Source: Nemertoderma westbladi (taxonomy: Eukaryota; Xenacoelomorpha; Nemertodermatida; Nemertodermatidae). From it: 45,322 nt of DNA. The DNA lies in the NCBI GenBank assembly GCA_032718475.1, contig JAUCBJ010003499.1, positions 1 through 45,322 on the forward strand, read 5' to 3'. Below, piece after piece: positions 1-11,600 of this stretch (its first letter is position 1; every line of letters begins with the position of its first letter). The notes beneath the pieces were generated by a model. It was not told the origin of the DNA. It saw only the letters and a program-made list of their open reading frames with translations, and searched no databases. The position numbers and the translations under genes are program-made.

Positions 1-1234
1 TACGTATTCGAAGGTCCTCACCTGACTTCCGGATCCATGATCCCAGGTAACAGAAGTCGTCCACATGCTCAAGCATACCATCCTTTGAGCTTATGCTCAT
101 CCGATCAGAGACTTGCTGAGGACTTTCAAAGTTAACTGTCAGAATTTTGGTCTTTCTGGAGTTAATAAAAAGACCAACACTAGAAGCAGCATGTTCTAAT
201 GAGCTGAGGAGCCGTTGGGCTCCCTCTAATGATTCTGAGAGTACTCCTAAGTCATCAGCAAAGTCTAGATCAGTTAGGTACTTGGCAGGATTTCCTCGAC
301 TTCTGGAGCCAGTAGGTGGAGTTATCATCACCCCATCATCATTATAATGATCTAAGGACATGCGTAGAACATAGTCAACCACAATAATGAACAAGAATGG
401 TGCAAGTGTGTCTCCTTGGAGGACGCCCCATAACACTTCAAATGGTTCTGTGTCACCGTCAACAGTAGACACAAATGTTGTCGAACCATCGTATACTGAT
501 CTGATTGCTGCAATAATTTGATCAGGAATCCCATATAATGAAAGTATGCTGAACATACGTGAGCGAGAGACTGAATCAAAGGCCTTGAAGAAGTCAACAA
601 AGATAACAGCCAGATGCCTGTCTTTCTTTTTTGATAACTCTTCAATTATCCTTCTAAGTGCCAAAATGGGCTCCATGGTCCCACGACCTATACGGAACCC
701 ATTCTGATTTCCACGGAGCAGTCTCTCAATGGGATCCCTGATGCGATTTAATAGAATCCTATTGTATAGCTTTGCAGCAATCGAGATCAATGAGATTCCC
801 CGAAAAGAACCATAGAGTGTTAGGTTGCCCTTCTTGGGAACTGGCACCAACTTATTTGTTTTCATTTCTTGTGGGACTCTTGTTGTTCGGTACATGTCTA
901 CTATGATGGGATAGATGAGCTTTAAACACTCAGGTATTTTAAAGACCTCAGGGGGAACACCATCTACTCCACTGGCACGATTGGTCTTAATGCTCTTTGC
1001 AGCAGCCTTCACTTCTGCAAAGGAGATATCGCCAATGGGAATATCTGAGAGTACAGACTCAGACACTTTTACTTCTATAAAGTTATCAGGCAATACCCTG
1101 TCATTATTGAGGAGCTTTTCAAAGTGGGCTTTCCAACCATTGAGGCGATCGGCTGGTGATTCAGCCTTAACCTTGGTGTTTGGTTGGCTTTTCCGCCCAG
1201 TAAGCAGATTGATCGATTTCCATGCCTGGGATGA
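1..1234 (-). CDS. Non-LTR (LINE) reverse transcriptase, partial, runs off left edge
   Basis: The minus strand is open for 411 codons from 1234 to the window edge. It begins after a TGA at 1235-1237 with no obvious start codon, so the 5' part (endonuclease) is missing and the 3' end lies outside the window. Reading down the protein I see a conserved pre-RT block (NRASGVDGVPPEVFK), the fingers motif (GSFRGISLISIAAK), NQNGFRIGRGTMEP, motif A (FVDFFKAFDS), motif B (GVLQGDTLAPFLF) and motif C (FADD, codons at 251-262), then FCYLGSW in the thumb. All are standard for RVT_1 of LINE-type elements; the clade cannot be named safely. The frame has no internal stop over the RT, so decay is limited. The truncation point almost coincides with the start of the 43-bp satellite array, so either the array invaded the element or the element was 5'-truncated there. 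Confidence 0.9.
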
Positions 1235-1255
1235 TCAGGTCGGGGTCAGGTCAGG

Positions 1256-4200
1256 GCGCATCCTACGGCTGCCTTGCACGGGCTAGTCGCCAGTCAGGGC
1301 GCATCCTACGGCTGCCTTGCACGGGCTAGTCGCCAGTCAGGGCGCATCCTACGGCTGCCTTGCACGGGCTAGTCGCCAGTCAGGGCGCATCCTACGGCTG
1401 CCTTGCACGGGCTAGTCGCCAGTCAGGGAGCATCCTACGGCTGCCTTGCACGGGCTAGTCGCCAGTCAGGGCGCATCCTACGGCTGCCTTGCACGGGCTA
1501 GTCGCTAGTCAGGGCGCATCCTACGGCTGCCTTGCACGGGCTAGTCGCCAGTCAGGGCGCATCCTACGGCTGCCTTGCACGGGCTAGTCGCCAGTCAGGG
1601 CGCATCCTACGGCTGCCTTGCACGGGCTAGTCGCCAGTCAGGGCGCATCCTACGGCTGCCTTGCACGGGCTAGTCGCCAGTCATGGCGCATCCTACGACT
1701 GCCTTGCACGGGCTAGTCGCCAGTCAGGGCGCATCCTACGGCTGCCTTGCACGGGCTAGTCGCCAGTCAGGGCGCATCCTACGGCTGCCTTGCATGGGCT
1801 ATTCGCCAGTCAGGGCGCATCCTACGGCTGCCTTGCACGGGCTAGTCGCCAGTCAGGGCGCGTCCTACGGCTGCCTTGCACGGGCTAGTCGCCAGTCAGG
1901 GCGCATCCTACGGCTGCCTTGCACGGGCTAGTCGCCAGTCAGGGCGCATCCTACGGCTGCCTTGCACGGGCTAGTCGCCAGTCAGGGCGCATCCTACGGC
2001 TGCCTTGCACGGGCTAGTCGCCAGTCAGGGCGCATCCTACGGCTGCCTTGCACGGGCTAGTCGCCAGTCAGGGCGCATCCTACGGCTGCCTTGCACGGGC
2101 TAGTCGCCAGTCAGGGCGCATCCTACGGCTGCCTTGCACGGGCTAGTCGCCAGTCAGGGCGCATCCTACGGCTGTCTTGCACGGGCTAGTCGCCAGTCAG
2201 GGTGCATCCTACGGCTGCCTTGCACGGGCAAGTCGCCAGTCAGGGCGCATCCTACGGCTGCCTTATGCACGGGCTAGTTGCCAGTCAGGGCGCATCCTAC
2301 GGCTGCCTTGCACGGGCTAGTCGCCAGTCAGGGCGCATCCTACGGCTGCCTTGCACGGGCTAGTCGCCAGTCAGGGCGCATCCTACGGCTGCCTTGCACG
2401 GGCTAGTCGCCAGTCAGGGCGCATCCTACGGCTGCCTTGCACGGGCTAGTCGCCAGTCAGGGCGCATCCTATGGCTGCCTTGCACGGGCTAGTCGCCAGT
2501 CAGGGCGCATCCTACGGCTGCCTTGCACGGGCTAGTCGCCAGTCAGGGCGCATCCTACGGCTGCCTTGCACGGGCTAGTCGCCAGTCAGGGCGCATCCTA
2601 CGGCTGCCTTGCACGGGCTAGTCGCCAGTCAGGGCGCATCCTACGGCTGCCTTGCACGGGCTAGTCGCCAGTCAGGGCGCATCCTACGGCTGCCTTGCAC
2701 GGGCTAGTCGCCAGTCAGGGCGCATCCTACGGCTGCCTTGCACGGGCTAGTCGCCAGTCAGGGCGCATCCTACGGCTGCCTTGCACGGGCTAGTCGCCAG
2801 TCAGGGCGCATCCTACGGCTGCCTTGCACGGGCTAGTCGCCAGTCAGGGCGCATCCTACGGCTGCCTTGCACGGGCTAGTCGCCAGTCAGGGCGCATCCT
2901 ACGGCTGCCTTGCACGGGCTAGTCGCCAGTCAGGGCGCATCCTACGGCTGCCTTGCACGGGCTAGTCGCCAGTCAGGGCGCATCCTACGGCTGCCTTGCA
3001 CGGGCTAGTCGCCAGTCAGGGCGCATCCTACGGCTGCCTTGCACGGGCTAGTCGCCAGTCAGGGCGCATCCTACGGCTGCCTTGCACGGGCTAGTCGCCA
3101 GTCAGGGCGCATCCTACGGCTGCCTTGCACGGGCTAGTCGCCAGTCAGGGCGCATCCTACGGCTGCCTTGCACGGGCTAGTCGCCAGTCAGGGCGCATCC
3201 TACGGCTGCCTTGCACGGGCTAGTCGCCAGTCAGGGCGCATCCTACGGCTGCCTTGCACGGGCTAGTCGCCAGTCAGGGCGCATCCTACGGCTGCCTTGC
3301 ACGGGCTAGTCGCCAGTCAGGGCGCATCCTACGGCTGCCTTGCACGGGCTAGTCGCCAGTCAGGGCGCATCCTACGGCTGCCTTGCACGGGCTAGTCGCC
3401 AGTCAGGGCGCATCCTACGGCTGCCTTGCACGGGCTAGTCGCCAGTCAGGGCGCATCCTACGGCTGCCTTGCACGGGCTAGTCGCCAGTCAGGGCGCATC
3501 CTACGGCTGCCTTGCACGGGCTAGTCGCCAGTCAGGGCGCATCCTACGGCTGCCTTGCACGGGCTAGTCGCCAGTCAGGGCGCATCCTACGGCTGCCTTG
3601 CACGGGCTAGTCGCCAGTCAGGGCGCATCCTACGGCTGCCTTGCACGGGCTAGTCGCCAGTCAGGGCGCATCCTACGGCTGCCTTGCACGGGCTAGTCGC
3701 CAGTCAGGGCGCATCCTACGGCTGCCTTGCACGGGCTAGTCGCCAGTCAGGGCGCATCCTACGGCTGCCTTGCACGGGCTAGTCGCCAGTCAGGGCGCAT
3801 CCTACGGCTGCCTTGCACGGGCTAGTCGCCAGTCAGGGCGCATCCTACGGCTGCCTTGCACGGGCTAGTCGCCAGTCAGGGTGCATCCTACGGCTGCCTT
3901 GCACGGGCTAGTCGCCAGTCAGGGCGCATCCTACGGCTGCCTTGCACGGGCTAGTCGCCAGTCAGGGCGCATCCTACGGCTGCCTTGCACGGGCTAGTCG
4001 CCAGTCAGGGCGCATCCTACGGCTGCCTTGCACGGGCTAGTCGCCAGTCAGGGCGCATCCTACGGCTGCCTTGCACGGGCTAGTCGCCAGTCAGGGCGCA
4101 TCCTACGGCTGCCTTGCACGGGCTAGTCGCCAGTCAGGGCGCATCCTACGGCTGCCTTGCACGGGCTAGTCGCCAGTCAGGGCGCATCCTACGGCTGCCT

Positions 4201-6484
4201 TGCACGGGCTAGTCGCCAGTCAGGGCGCATCCTACGGCTGCCTTGCACGGGCTAGTCGCCAGTCAGGGCGCATCCTACGGCTGCCTTGCACGGGCTAGTC
4301 GCCAGTCAGGGCGCATCCTACGGCTGCCTTGCACGGGCTAGTCGCCAGTCAGGGCGCATCCTACGGCTGCCTTGCACGGGCTAGTCGCCAGTCAGGGCGC
4401 ATCCTACGGCTGCCTTGCACGGGCTAGTCGCCAGTCAGGGCGCATCCTACGGCTGCCTTGCACGGGCTAGTCGCCAGTCAGGGCGCATCCTACGGCTGCC
4501 TTGCATGGGCTAGTCGCCAGTCAGGGCGCATCCTACGGCTGCCTTGCACGGGCTAGTCGCCAGTCAGGGCGCATCCTACGGCTGCCTTGCACGGGCTAGT
4601 CGCCAGTCAGGGCGCATCCTACGGCTGCCTTGCACGGGCTAGTCGCCAGTCAGGGCGCATCCTACGGCTGCCTTGCACGGGCTAGTCGCCAGTCAGGGCG
4701 CATCCTACGGCTGCCTTGCACGGGCTAGTCGCCAGTCAGGGCGCATCCTACGGCTGCCTTGCACGGGCTAGTCGCCAGTCAGGGCGCATCCTACGGCTGC
4801 CTTGCACGGGCTAGTCGCCAGTCAGGGCGCATCCTACGGCTGCCTTGCACGGGCTAGTCGCCAGTCAGGGCGCATCCTACGGCTGCCTTGCACGGGCTAG
4901 TCGCCAGTCAGGGCGCATCCTACGGCTGCCTTGCACGGGCTAGTCGCCAGTCAGGGCGCATCCTACGGCTGCCTTGCACGGGCTAGTCGCCAGTCAGGGC
5001 GCATCCTACGGCTGCCTTGCACGGGCTAGTCGCCAGTCAGGGCGCATCCTACGGCTGCCTTGCACGGGCTAGTCGCCAGTCAGGGCGCATCCTACGGCTG
5101 CCTTGCACGGGCTAGTCGCCAGTCAGGGCGCATCCTACGGCTGCCTTGCACGGGCTAGTCGCCAGTCAGGGCGCATCCTACGGCTGCCTTGCACGGGCTA
5201 GTCGCCAGTCAGGGCGCATCCTACGGCTGCCTTGCACGGGCTAGTCGCCAGTCAGGGCGCATCCTACGGCTGCCTTGCACGGGCTAGTCGCCAGTCAGGG
5301 CGCATCCTACGGCTGCCTTGCACGGGCTAGTCGCCAGTCAGGGCGCATCCTACGGCTGCCTTGCACGGGCTAGTCGCCAGTCAGGGCGCATCCTACGGCT
5401 GCCTTGCACGGGCTAGTCGCCAGTCAGGGCGCATCCTACGGCTGCCTTGCACGGGCTAGTCGCCAGTCAGGGCGCATCCTACGGCTGCCTTGCACGGGCT
5501 AGTCGCCAGTCAGGGCGCATCCTACGGCTGCCTTGCACGGGCTAGTCGCCAGTCAGGGCGCATCCTACGGCTGCCTTGCACGGGCTAGTCGCCAGTCAGG
5601 GCGCATCCTACGGCTGCCTTGCACGGGCTAGTCGCCAGTCAGGGCGCATCCTACGGCTGCCTTGCACGGGCTAGTCGCCAGTCAGGGCGCATCCTACGGC
5701 TGCCTTGCACGGGCTAGTCGCCAGTCAGGGCGCATCCTACGGCTGCCTTGCACGGGCTAGTCGCCAGTCAGGGCGCATCCTACGGCTGCCTTGCACGGGC
5801 TAGTCGCCAGTCAGGGCGCATCCTACGGCTGCCTTGCACGGGCTAGTCGCCAGTCAGGGCGCATCCTACGGCTGCCTTGCACGGGCTAGTCGCCAGTCAG
5901 GGCGCATCCTACGGCTGCCTTGCACGGGCTAGTCGCCAGTCAGGGCGCATCCTACGGCTGCCTTGCACGGGCTAGTCGCCAGTCAGGGCGCATCCTACGG
6001 CTGCCTTGCACGGGCTAGTCGCCAGTCAGGGCGCATCCTACGGCTGCCTTGCACGGGCTAGTCGCCAGTCAGGGCGCATCCTACGGCTGCCTTGCACGGG
6101 CTAGTCGCCAGTCAGGGCGCATCCTACGGCTGCCTTGCACGGGCTAGTCGCCAGTCAGGGCGCATCCTACGGCTGCCTTGCACGGGCTAGTCGCCAGTCA
6201 GGGCGCATCCTACGGCTGCCTTGCACGGGCTAGTCGCCAGTCAGGGCGCATCCTACGGCTGCCTTGCACGGGCTAGTCGCCAGTCAGGGCGCATCCTACG
6301 GCTGCCTTGCACGGGCTAGTCGCCAGTCAGGGCGCATCCTACGGCTGCCTTGCACGGGCTAGTCGCCAGTCAGGGCGCATCCTACGGCTGCCTTGCACGG
6401 GCTAGTCGCCAGTCAGGGCGCATCCTACGGCTGCCTTGCACGGGCTAGTCGCCAGTCAGGGCGCATCCTACGGCTGCCTTGCAC
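1256..6484. repeat. 43-bp minisatellite array, 121 complete units plus 24 bp
   Basis: A head-to-tail array whose unit starts gcgcatcctacggctgcctt and continues with a cacgggctagtcgccagtca-type segment. The first gcgcatcc is at 1256 and the last at 6461; the difference, 5205, equals 121 x 43 plus the single 2-bp insertion near 2264. The unit is about 67% G+C with four CpGs, in AT-rich surroundings. Each unit contains TAG, and 43 is not a multiple of 3, so no long reading frame survives. Variant units cluster at the left end (about 13 differences between 1431 and 2475), while the remaining 4 kb is almost uniform (single changes near 3883 and 4506). This suggests recent expansion or homogenisation of the right-hand part. 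Confidence 0.97.
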
Positions 6485-7257
6485 TGCATCCTGAAGAGAA
6501 TACATAATTTTTAAATGCTTCTATCATCGGTTAGCTAAAAATGCAATGCAAAAAGAAAGTCCCAATTAAGAAATATGTTATCTCTGTTCTTATTTCATGC
6601 AATTTAATTACGATTTGATGAAATATTTTTATTTTTTTTTTGGGGGGGGGGGGTGTGGTGTGGCATTGAAATACGACTATATTGTCCGGGAGATATAGTC
6701 CATTATATTTTTGTACAATAAAATATAGATCACATAAAACATAGGCGTATTATACAAAAATAATTTAATATATAAAATAAATATTATATTCAACCTTATA
6801 ATCTATAAACAATGCGTCCCTCCCCCAGACAGATCCTGGCTACGCCCCTAACGTTCTTCGTCCTTGGATTTAAGTAGTCCTTGACCAAGTTCATACCTTA
6901 CATGTAATACGGGCAATTAATCCGCCTTAAATTTGGCCTAACCTATTTTCCAAAAATATATTATAATAACATTATTAATCTTAAAGAAATACAGCAGTCA
7001 TTGACCTTGAATCAGGAATATCTCCGACGTTAATATGATACTCAAACAAGATAAATATAATAATTAAAAAATATATCAAACTTAACATTAACTTCGTACG
7101 TGCCTCCAACTAATCTCGCTGCAAACAAAAGTCGTATTGTTAAAATCAAAATATAACATCCACCCTGCTTTCTTCTCCAACAGATCAGGAGTCCAACAAT
7201 TGCGTTAGTTTAGATTAAATGTTGGGGAAAGGCAAGTTCAGAATCAAGTTAGGCTGC
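6485..7257. other. AT-rich spacer without recognisable gene
   Basis: No coding frame worth reporting. It contains a T10-G12 run (about 6632-6653) and a short stretch near 6815-6850 (cagatcctggctacgcccct) that resembles a widespread dispersed-repeat phrase. The rest is AT-rich and apparently unique. Confidence 0.5.
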
Positions 7258-7300
7258 AGTGTGGGGCGAGCGACGAGTGAACCTTAGCATTAGGCCTACA
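7258..7300 (+). repeat. Dispersed short motif, copy 1 (tgtggggcgagc family)
   Basis: The segment tgtggggcgagcgacgagtg followed by aaccttagcat matches motifs at 31493-31530 and 31560-31598 (plus strand) and, inverted, two tandem copies at 40553-40661. It lies just left of the 21-bp array. The common core is ggcgagcNACGAagtgag...gcttagca. Confidence 0.6.
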
Positions 7301-7345
7301 GTAAGGGGTAGATTGCCTGGGAAACATGTCTTAGAATCAAGGAGT

Positions 7346-8514
7346 AGGCTCATTTCATCTGGTAGTAGACTCATTCGATCTGGTAGTTGGCTCATTCGGT
7401 CTGGTAGCAGGCTCATTCGATCTGGTAGTAGGCTCATTCGATCTGGTAGTAGACTCAATTCGTTCTGGTAGTAGGCTCATTCGATCTGGTAGTAGGCTCA
7501 TTCGATCTGGTAGTAGGCTCATTCGCTCTGGTAGTAGGCTCATTCATTCTGGTAGTAGGCTTATTCGAACTGATAGTAGGCTCATTTGATCAAGTATTTA
7601 GGCTCATTCGATATGGTAGTAGGCTCATTCGATCTGGTAGTAGGACTCATTCGATCTGGTAGTAGGCTCATTCGTTCTGGTAGTAGGCTCATTCGATCTG
7701 GTAGTAGGCTCATTCGTTCTGGTAGTAGGCTCATTCGATCTGGTAGTAGGCTCATTCGTTCTGGTAGTAGGCTCATTCGATCTGGTAGTAGGCTCTTTCG
7801 CTATGTTAGTAGGCTCATTCGGTCTGGTAGTAGGCTTATTCGAACTGATAGTAGGCTCATTTGATCAAGTATTTAGGCTCATTCGATATGGTAGTATGCT
7901 CATTCGATCTGGTAGCAGGCTAATTCAATCTGGTAGTAGGCTCATTCGATCTGGTAGTAGGCTCATTCGAATCTGGTAGTAGGCTCATTCGATCTGGTAG
8001 TAGGCTCATTCGTTCTGGTAGTAGGCTCATTCGTTCTGGTAGTAGGCTCATTCGATCTGGTAGTAGGCTCATTCGTTCTGGTAGTAGGCTCATTCGATCT
8101 GGTAGTAGGCTCATTCGATCTGGTAGTAGGCTCATTCGTTCTGGTAGTAGGCTCATTCGTTCTGGTAGTAGGCTCATTCGATCTGGTAGTAGGCTCATTC
8201 GTTCTGGTAGTAGGCTCATTCGATCTGGTAGTAGGCTCATTCGTTCTGGTAGTAGGCTCATTCGATCTGGTAGTAGGCTCATTCGTTCTGGTAGTAGGCT
8301 CATTCGTTCTGGTAGTAGGCTCATTCGATCTGGTAGTAGGCTCATTCGTTCTGGTAGTAGGCTCATTCGATCTGGTAGTAGGCTCATTCGGTCTGGTAGT
8401 AGGCTCATTCGATATGGTAGTAGGCTCATTCGATCTGGTAGTAGGCTCATTCGTTCTGGTAGTAGGCTCATTCGATCTGGTAGTAGGCTCATTCGATCTG
8501 GTAGTAGGCTCATT
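7346..8514. repeat. 21-bp minisatellite, left block (about 55 units)
   Basis: Tandem repeats of a 21-bp unit (aggctcattcgatctggtag plus t). The first unit is at 7346 and the last begins at 8506; the 1160-bp interval fits 55 units plus about five 1-bp insertions. Units alternate between gatctgg and gttctgg types, giving a partly dimeric pattern. A longer divergent block (ttattcgaactgatag ... ttgatcaagtattt) recurs at 7561 and 7836, a 275-bp higher-order period. Because 21 is divisible by 3, both strands show long heptapeptide frames (minus MSLLPDR/MSLLPER, plus RLIRSGS). These look like by-products, not genes. The same repeat resumes at 12481 on the other side of the retrotransposon. Confidence 0.95.
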
Positions 8515-8675
8515 TTTTTTTTACCGATATGTATATTATAATTTTCGCAAAAACGCACTAAATGATCAATAGCATATTGCATGCAGTACAGATGGTAACA
8601 ACTCCATTGCACAGTTACAATGAGCAATAATTATGTAATATACCATACCAGTCCCCGCATAATCGATCAAACACT

Positions 8676-11600
8676 CTAAGCAAAGCCCCCTGGTATCCCG
8701 GCGCCGTCCACAAGCCCCAAACCACTTCGCCATCTCACCCGCGACCCTCGCAGGCAATGGGAAGTGCCGCGGATTATCGCGAACGATATGCGTGCGCGCA
8801 CCCACCCCATTACCGAACTGTATGGTTTCCCCCAGTTGGTGTGTAGGCGGTCTGCGATGATTCGCAACAGGTTATTGGCCTGCGGTGCCAGTATGCCGTC
8901 GCATGAGGCAACGAAAGGGGAGAAATCACCTCGGCAGGCGGAAACTGCGGCTGTATATAAGCGTTTCTTCTCCTCTTCCGCCGACTCCAATACCGACCTC
9001 ACGGAGCGCCCAGCATAAGACACGGCGTCAAGGTTAATTGTACGTATGTCAATCAACGCCTGTGTCTGGGTACTGAACGCTCCCCTAATGCCGACATCGC
9101 ATCGCAGACCAGCCCCGTCGCCATCCTCGTGCTGCTCGCGGACCACTGGCTCGAGCATAACGTTTCGCGGTCCGAAAGCCAGGGCCGCGAGGTCACCGAC
9201 TGCGTCGCGGAGCTCGTTGTGACGCTGAATCACTAGACCACCCTTCTTACAATTCAACCCGTGGTTGAGATCAAACCCAGCGCCACAACCGTCGCATCTG
9301 CAAGGGACACCTACGAGGGGTCTACCATACCGGACAGCCACAGCGTCCCTAAACTCCCGGGGTGAGAGGTCAAACTGGTGTTCGGCTACCGGAAGAGAGG
9401 ATAGCCAGCCGCCGGTCCTGAACTCCGCCGCCCGTTGGACAGCGACACGCTGGTGCTCCGCCATTCCTTCCAACGCTTCCTCCTGCTGGGCTTTCTCCAT
9501 ACCCTGCCTCTCTTCCCGAGATGTCATGCGCGCTCCCTCCATGCACTCCAGGTGGGTGGCTAAGGAGAATGGCTCCTTCCCGGCGATCGCGTTCACCAGC
9601 GACTGTGTCCCAAGTTCTGATACAGCAAAGTTGGTATCGGCCTCGTTAACCGGGTTCCGCAACCCCAGACCACCCATTCGCGGAGACAGGGCAAACAACT
9701 TGAGTTCTGGTTGCGAAATTCGCCCATCGAAGACTGCCGGCAGGAACCTATCGCTGATCGCTTCCTCTAGCACATCGAACTGACTGCTGCAGTCTGGGAC
9801 AACACGTTGGAGGTATGCCCACTCCCGTTGGAGTGAGCAAACTACGGCTGAGAAAGCAGCGTGGGGTTGGGCCTCCGCCACCTCGGCCATCTTGTCAACT
9901 GAGGCTACCCAGGATGCGATTTTGGCGCCGACATACTTCACACACTCCGACTCGCTACCAATAAACCCGCCCAGAAATCGGTGTCCTGTAATGATGTTAA
10001 TATTGTGCTCGGCGAATACACTTTGTGCTTCCTCCAGAAACTCCGGAGCCACAACGAGAAAGCTCTTGGCGGACTGAGGGTAATATCCGAGAGCGGGGCC
10101 CAGACGAAGTAAGTGCTCGTACCACTCGAGAATATCCTGGAGCTTTCTGGCACCAGAAGAGTCGTCAGCGAACCAACTTTGGCGAACCTTAAGTGATGGC
10201 AACTCGTGGATTAAAGGGAGGATGCCTGAAGCGTAAAAAGGCATAGCTAAAGGATCTCCTTGTGTTACACCCTCTTCGCTGAACAGCACAGCATCGGTTC
10301 CCTTTATTGTCAGAATGCTGTGTCCACGGTAACAGTTGAAGAGAAACATTGAACATGGAGGCCACAGCTGCCTGACGTTCCACAAGGCTGCGACTCGGTT
10401 CAGCGAATTGAAGGCATTAGCTGCATCAACCATAATAATGCCCCACCCATCCTCACTATGTTCGTCGAAGACCGAGCGCATTGAATGTACCCCGGCCTCC
10501 ACACCTGCCATCACGCCCGCAGATAACTGCTCTGCGCCACACGTAGTGGTGACATCATCTCCAGTTGCTTCTGCCATTGATCTACCCAAGATTCGGCGGA
10601 GGCACTCCCCTATGCCTATGGGCCTAACCCCGGGGCACTTATCGAGGGCAATAAGTCTGCTAGCCATCAGCGACCGAACTGATTCCCATGGCACTACACT
10701 GTTAGCAAGTGAACACGCAATAGAGGCAATAGATTCGCGTAAACGCTGGCTATGTGCCCCATACCGGATAAGGTAGTCCCGCCAGCGTGTTGAGTCGCTG
10801 CCGGCTGGCCCACCACTCCCTTTCAGTCGCCGCGCTGTCGACTCTATGTGCGCGGCTGTGATCTCGACATCAACCCGAAGTGGCAACTCATCATCACACA
10901 CTAATAAGGCCTCGGCTTTGGGTGCAGCTGCTGCTGGATGCTTCTCGCTGAGAACATCAAGGACTCTCACCCGCTGTTGGTTTACTTCGATTTCCGATTC
11001 CGGATCTAGAACACTACCGGTCTCACGCCCCGTGACCCAGCGAACAGCACTCCTTACCTTCCCTTCCATCATGAGCCTAGAGAAAATTCGAATAGTCTGT
11101 TCTTTTTCCTGCTGGTTCGACTTCGTGGTTGATCGCCTGTTGGAGCCAATTCGCAGTGAGCAGCGTTCAGCCTCAACGACCAACATCTCTACCTGGCTGG
11201 AGCGCCACATCCCCAACCTCCGGCTTATTAGCCGTCGTATGTCTGCGGCCTTGGTTACCTTCGGATCGCGGTGTAGGATGAGGGAGTCGGCTAGTAGTAG
11301 TCTCTCGGAGCGAGCATTGGTCGCATTATGGTTCAGACCGGAAACAAAGGCCTTGGCCTCTGCGTCCAAGAGCGAGACTACATCCCGCCCTATAGCGCCT
11401 CCGGGCAGTCGATATTTAGACCCTTTTAGTTGGGTTATCCGTCGCCATTGATCCATTAGCCCATCAGGTGGGGTCCCTTTGCCCACAAGTGTGGCGCCAA
11501 ATGCTCTTAACATGAGTTCGTCTGGGTCCGCGTGGAGCCCATAATTCTGTGATGAAATATTACATGGGGGCCAGGACTTAGATAGTGGGCTAGGAAAGGC

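Noticed and set aside
1683-1931. 82-codon ORF in the 43-bp array
   Set aside because: Arises from a mutated TAG in one unit; translated satellite.
1256-6484. CRISPR array
   Set aside because: Units are contiguous without unique spacers and the context is eukaryotic; it is a plain tandem repeat.
7920-8627. 235-codon minus-strand ORF of MSLLPDR/MSLLPER heptads as a protein gene
   Set aside because: The frame exists only because the satellite period is 21 bp; it starts in a retrotransposon 3' UTR and neighbouring units are shifted by 1-bp indels.
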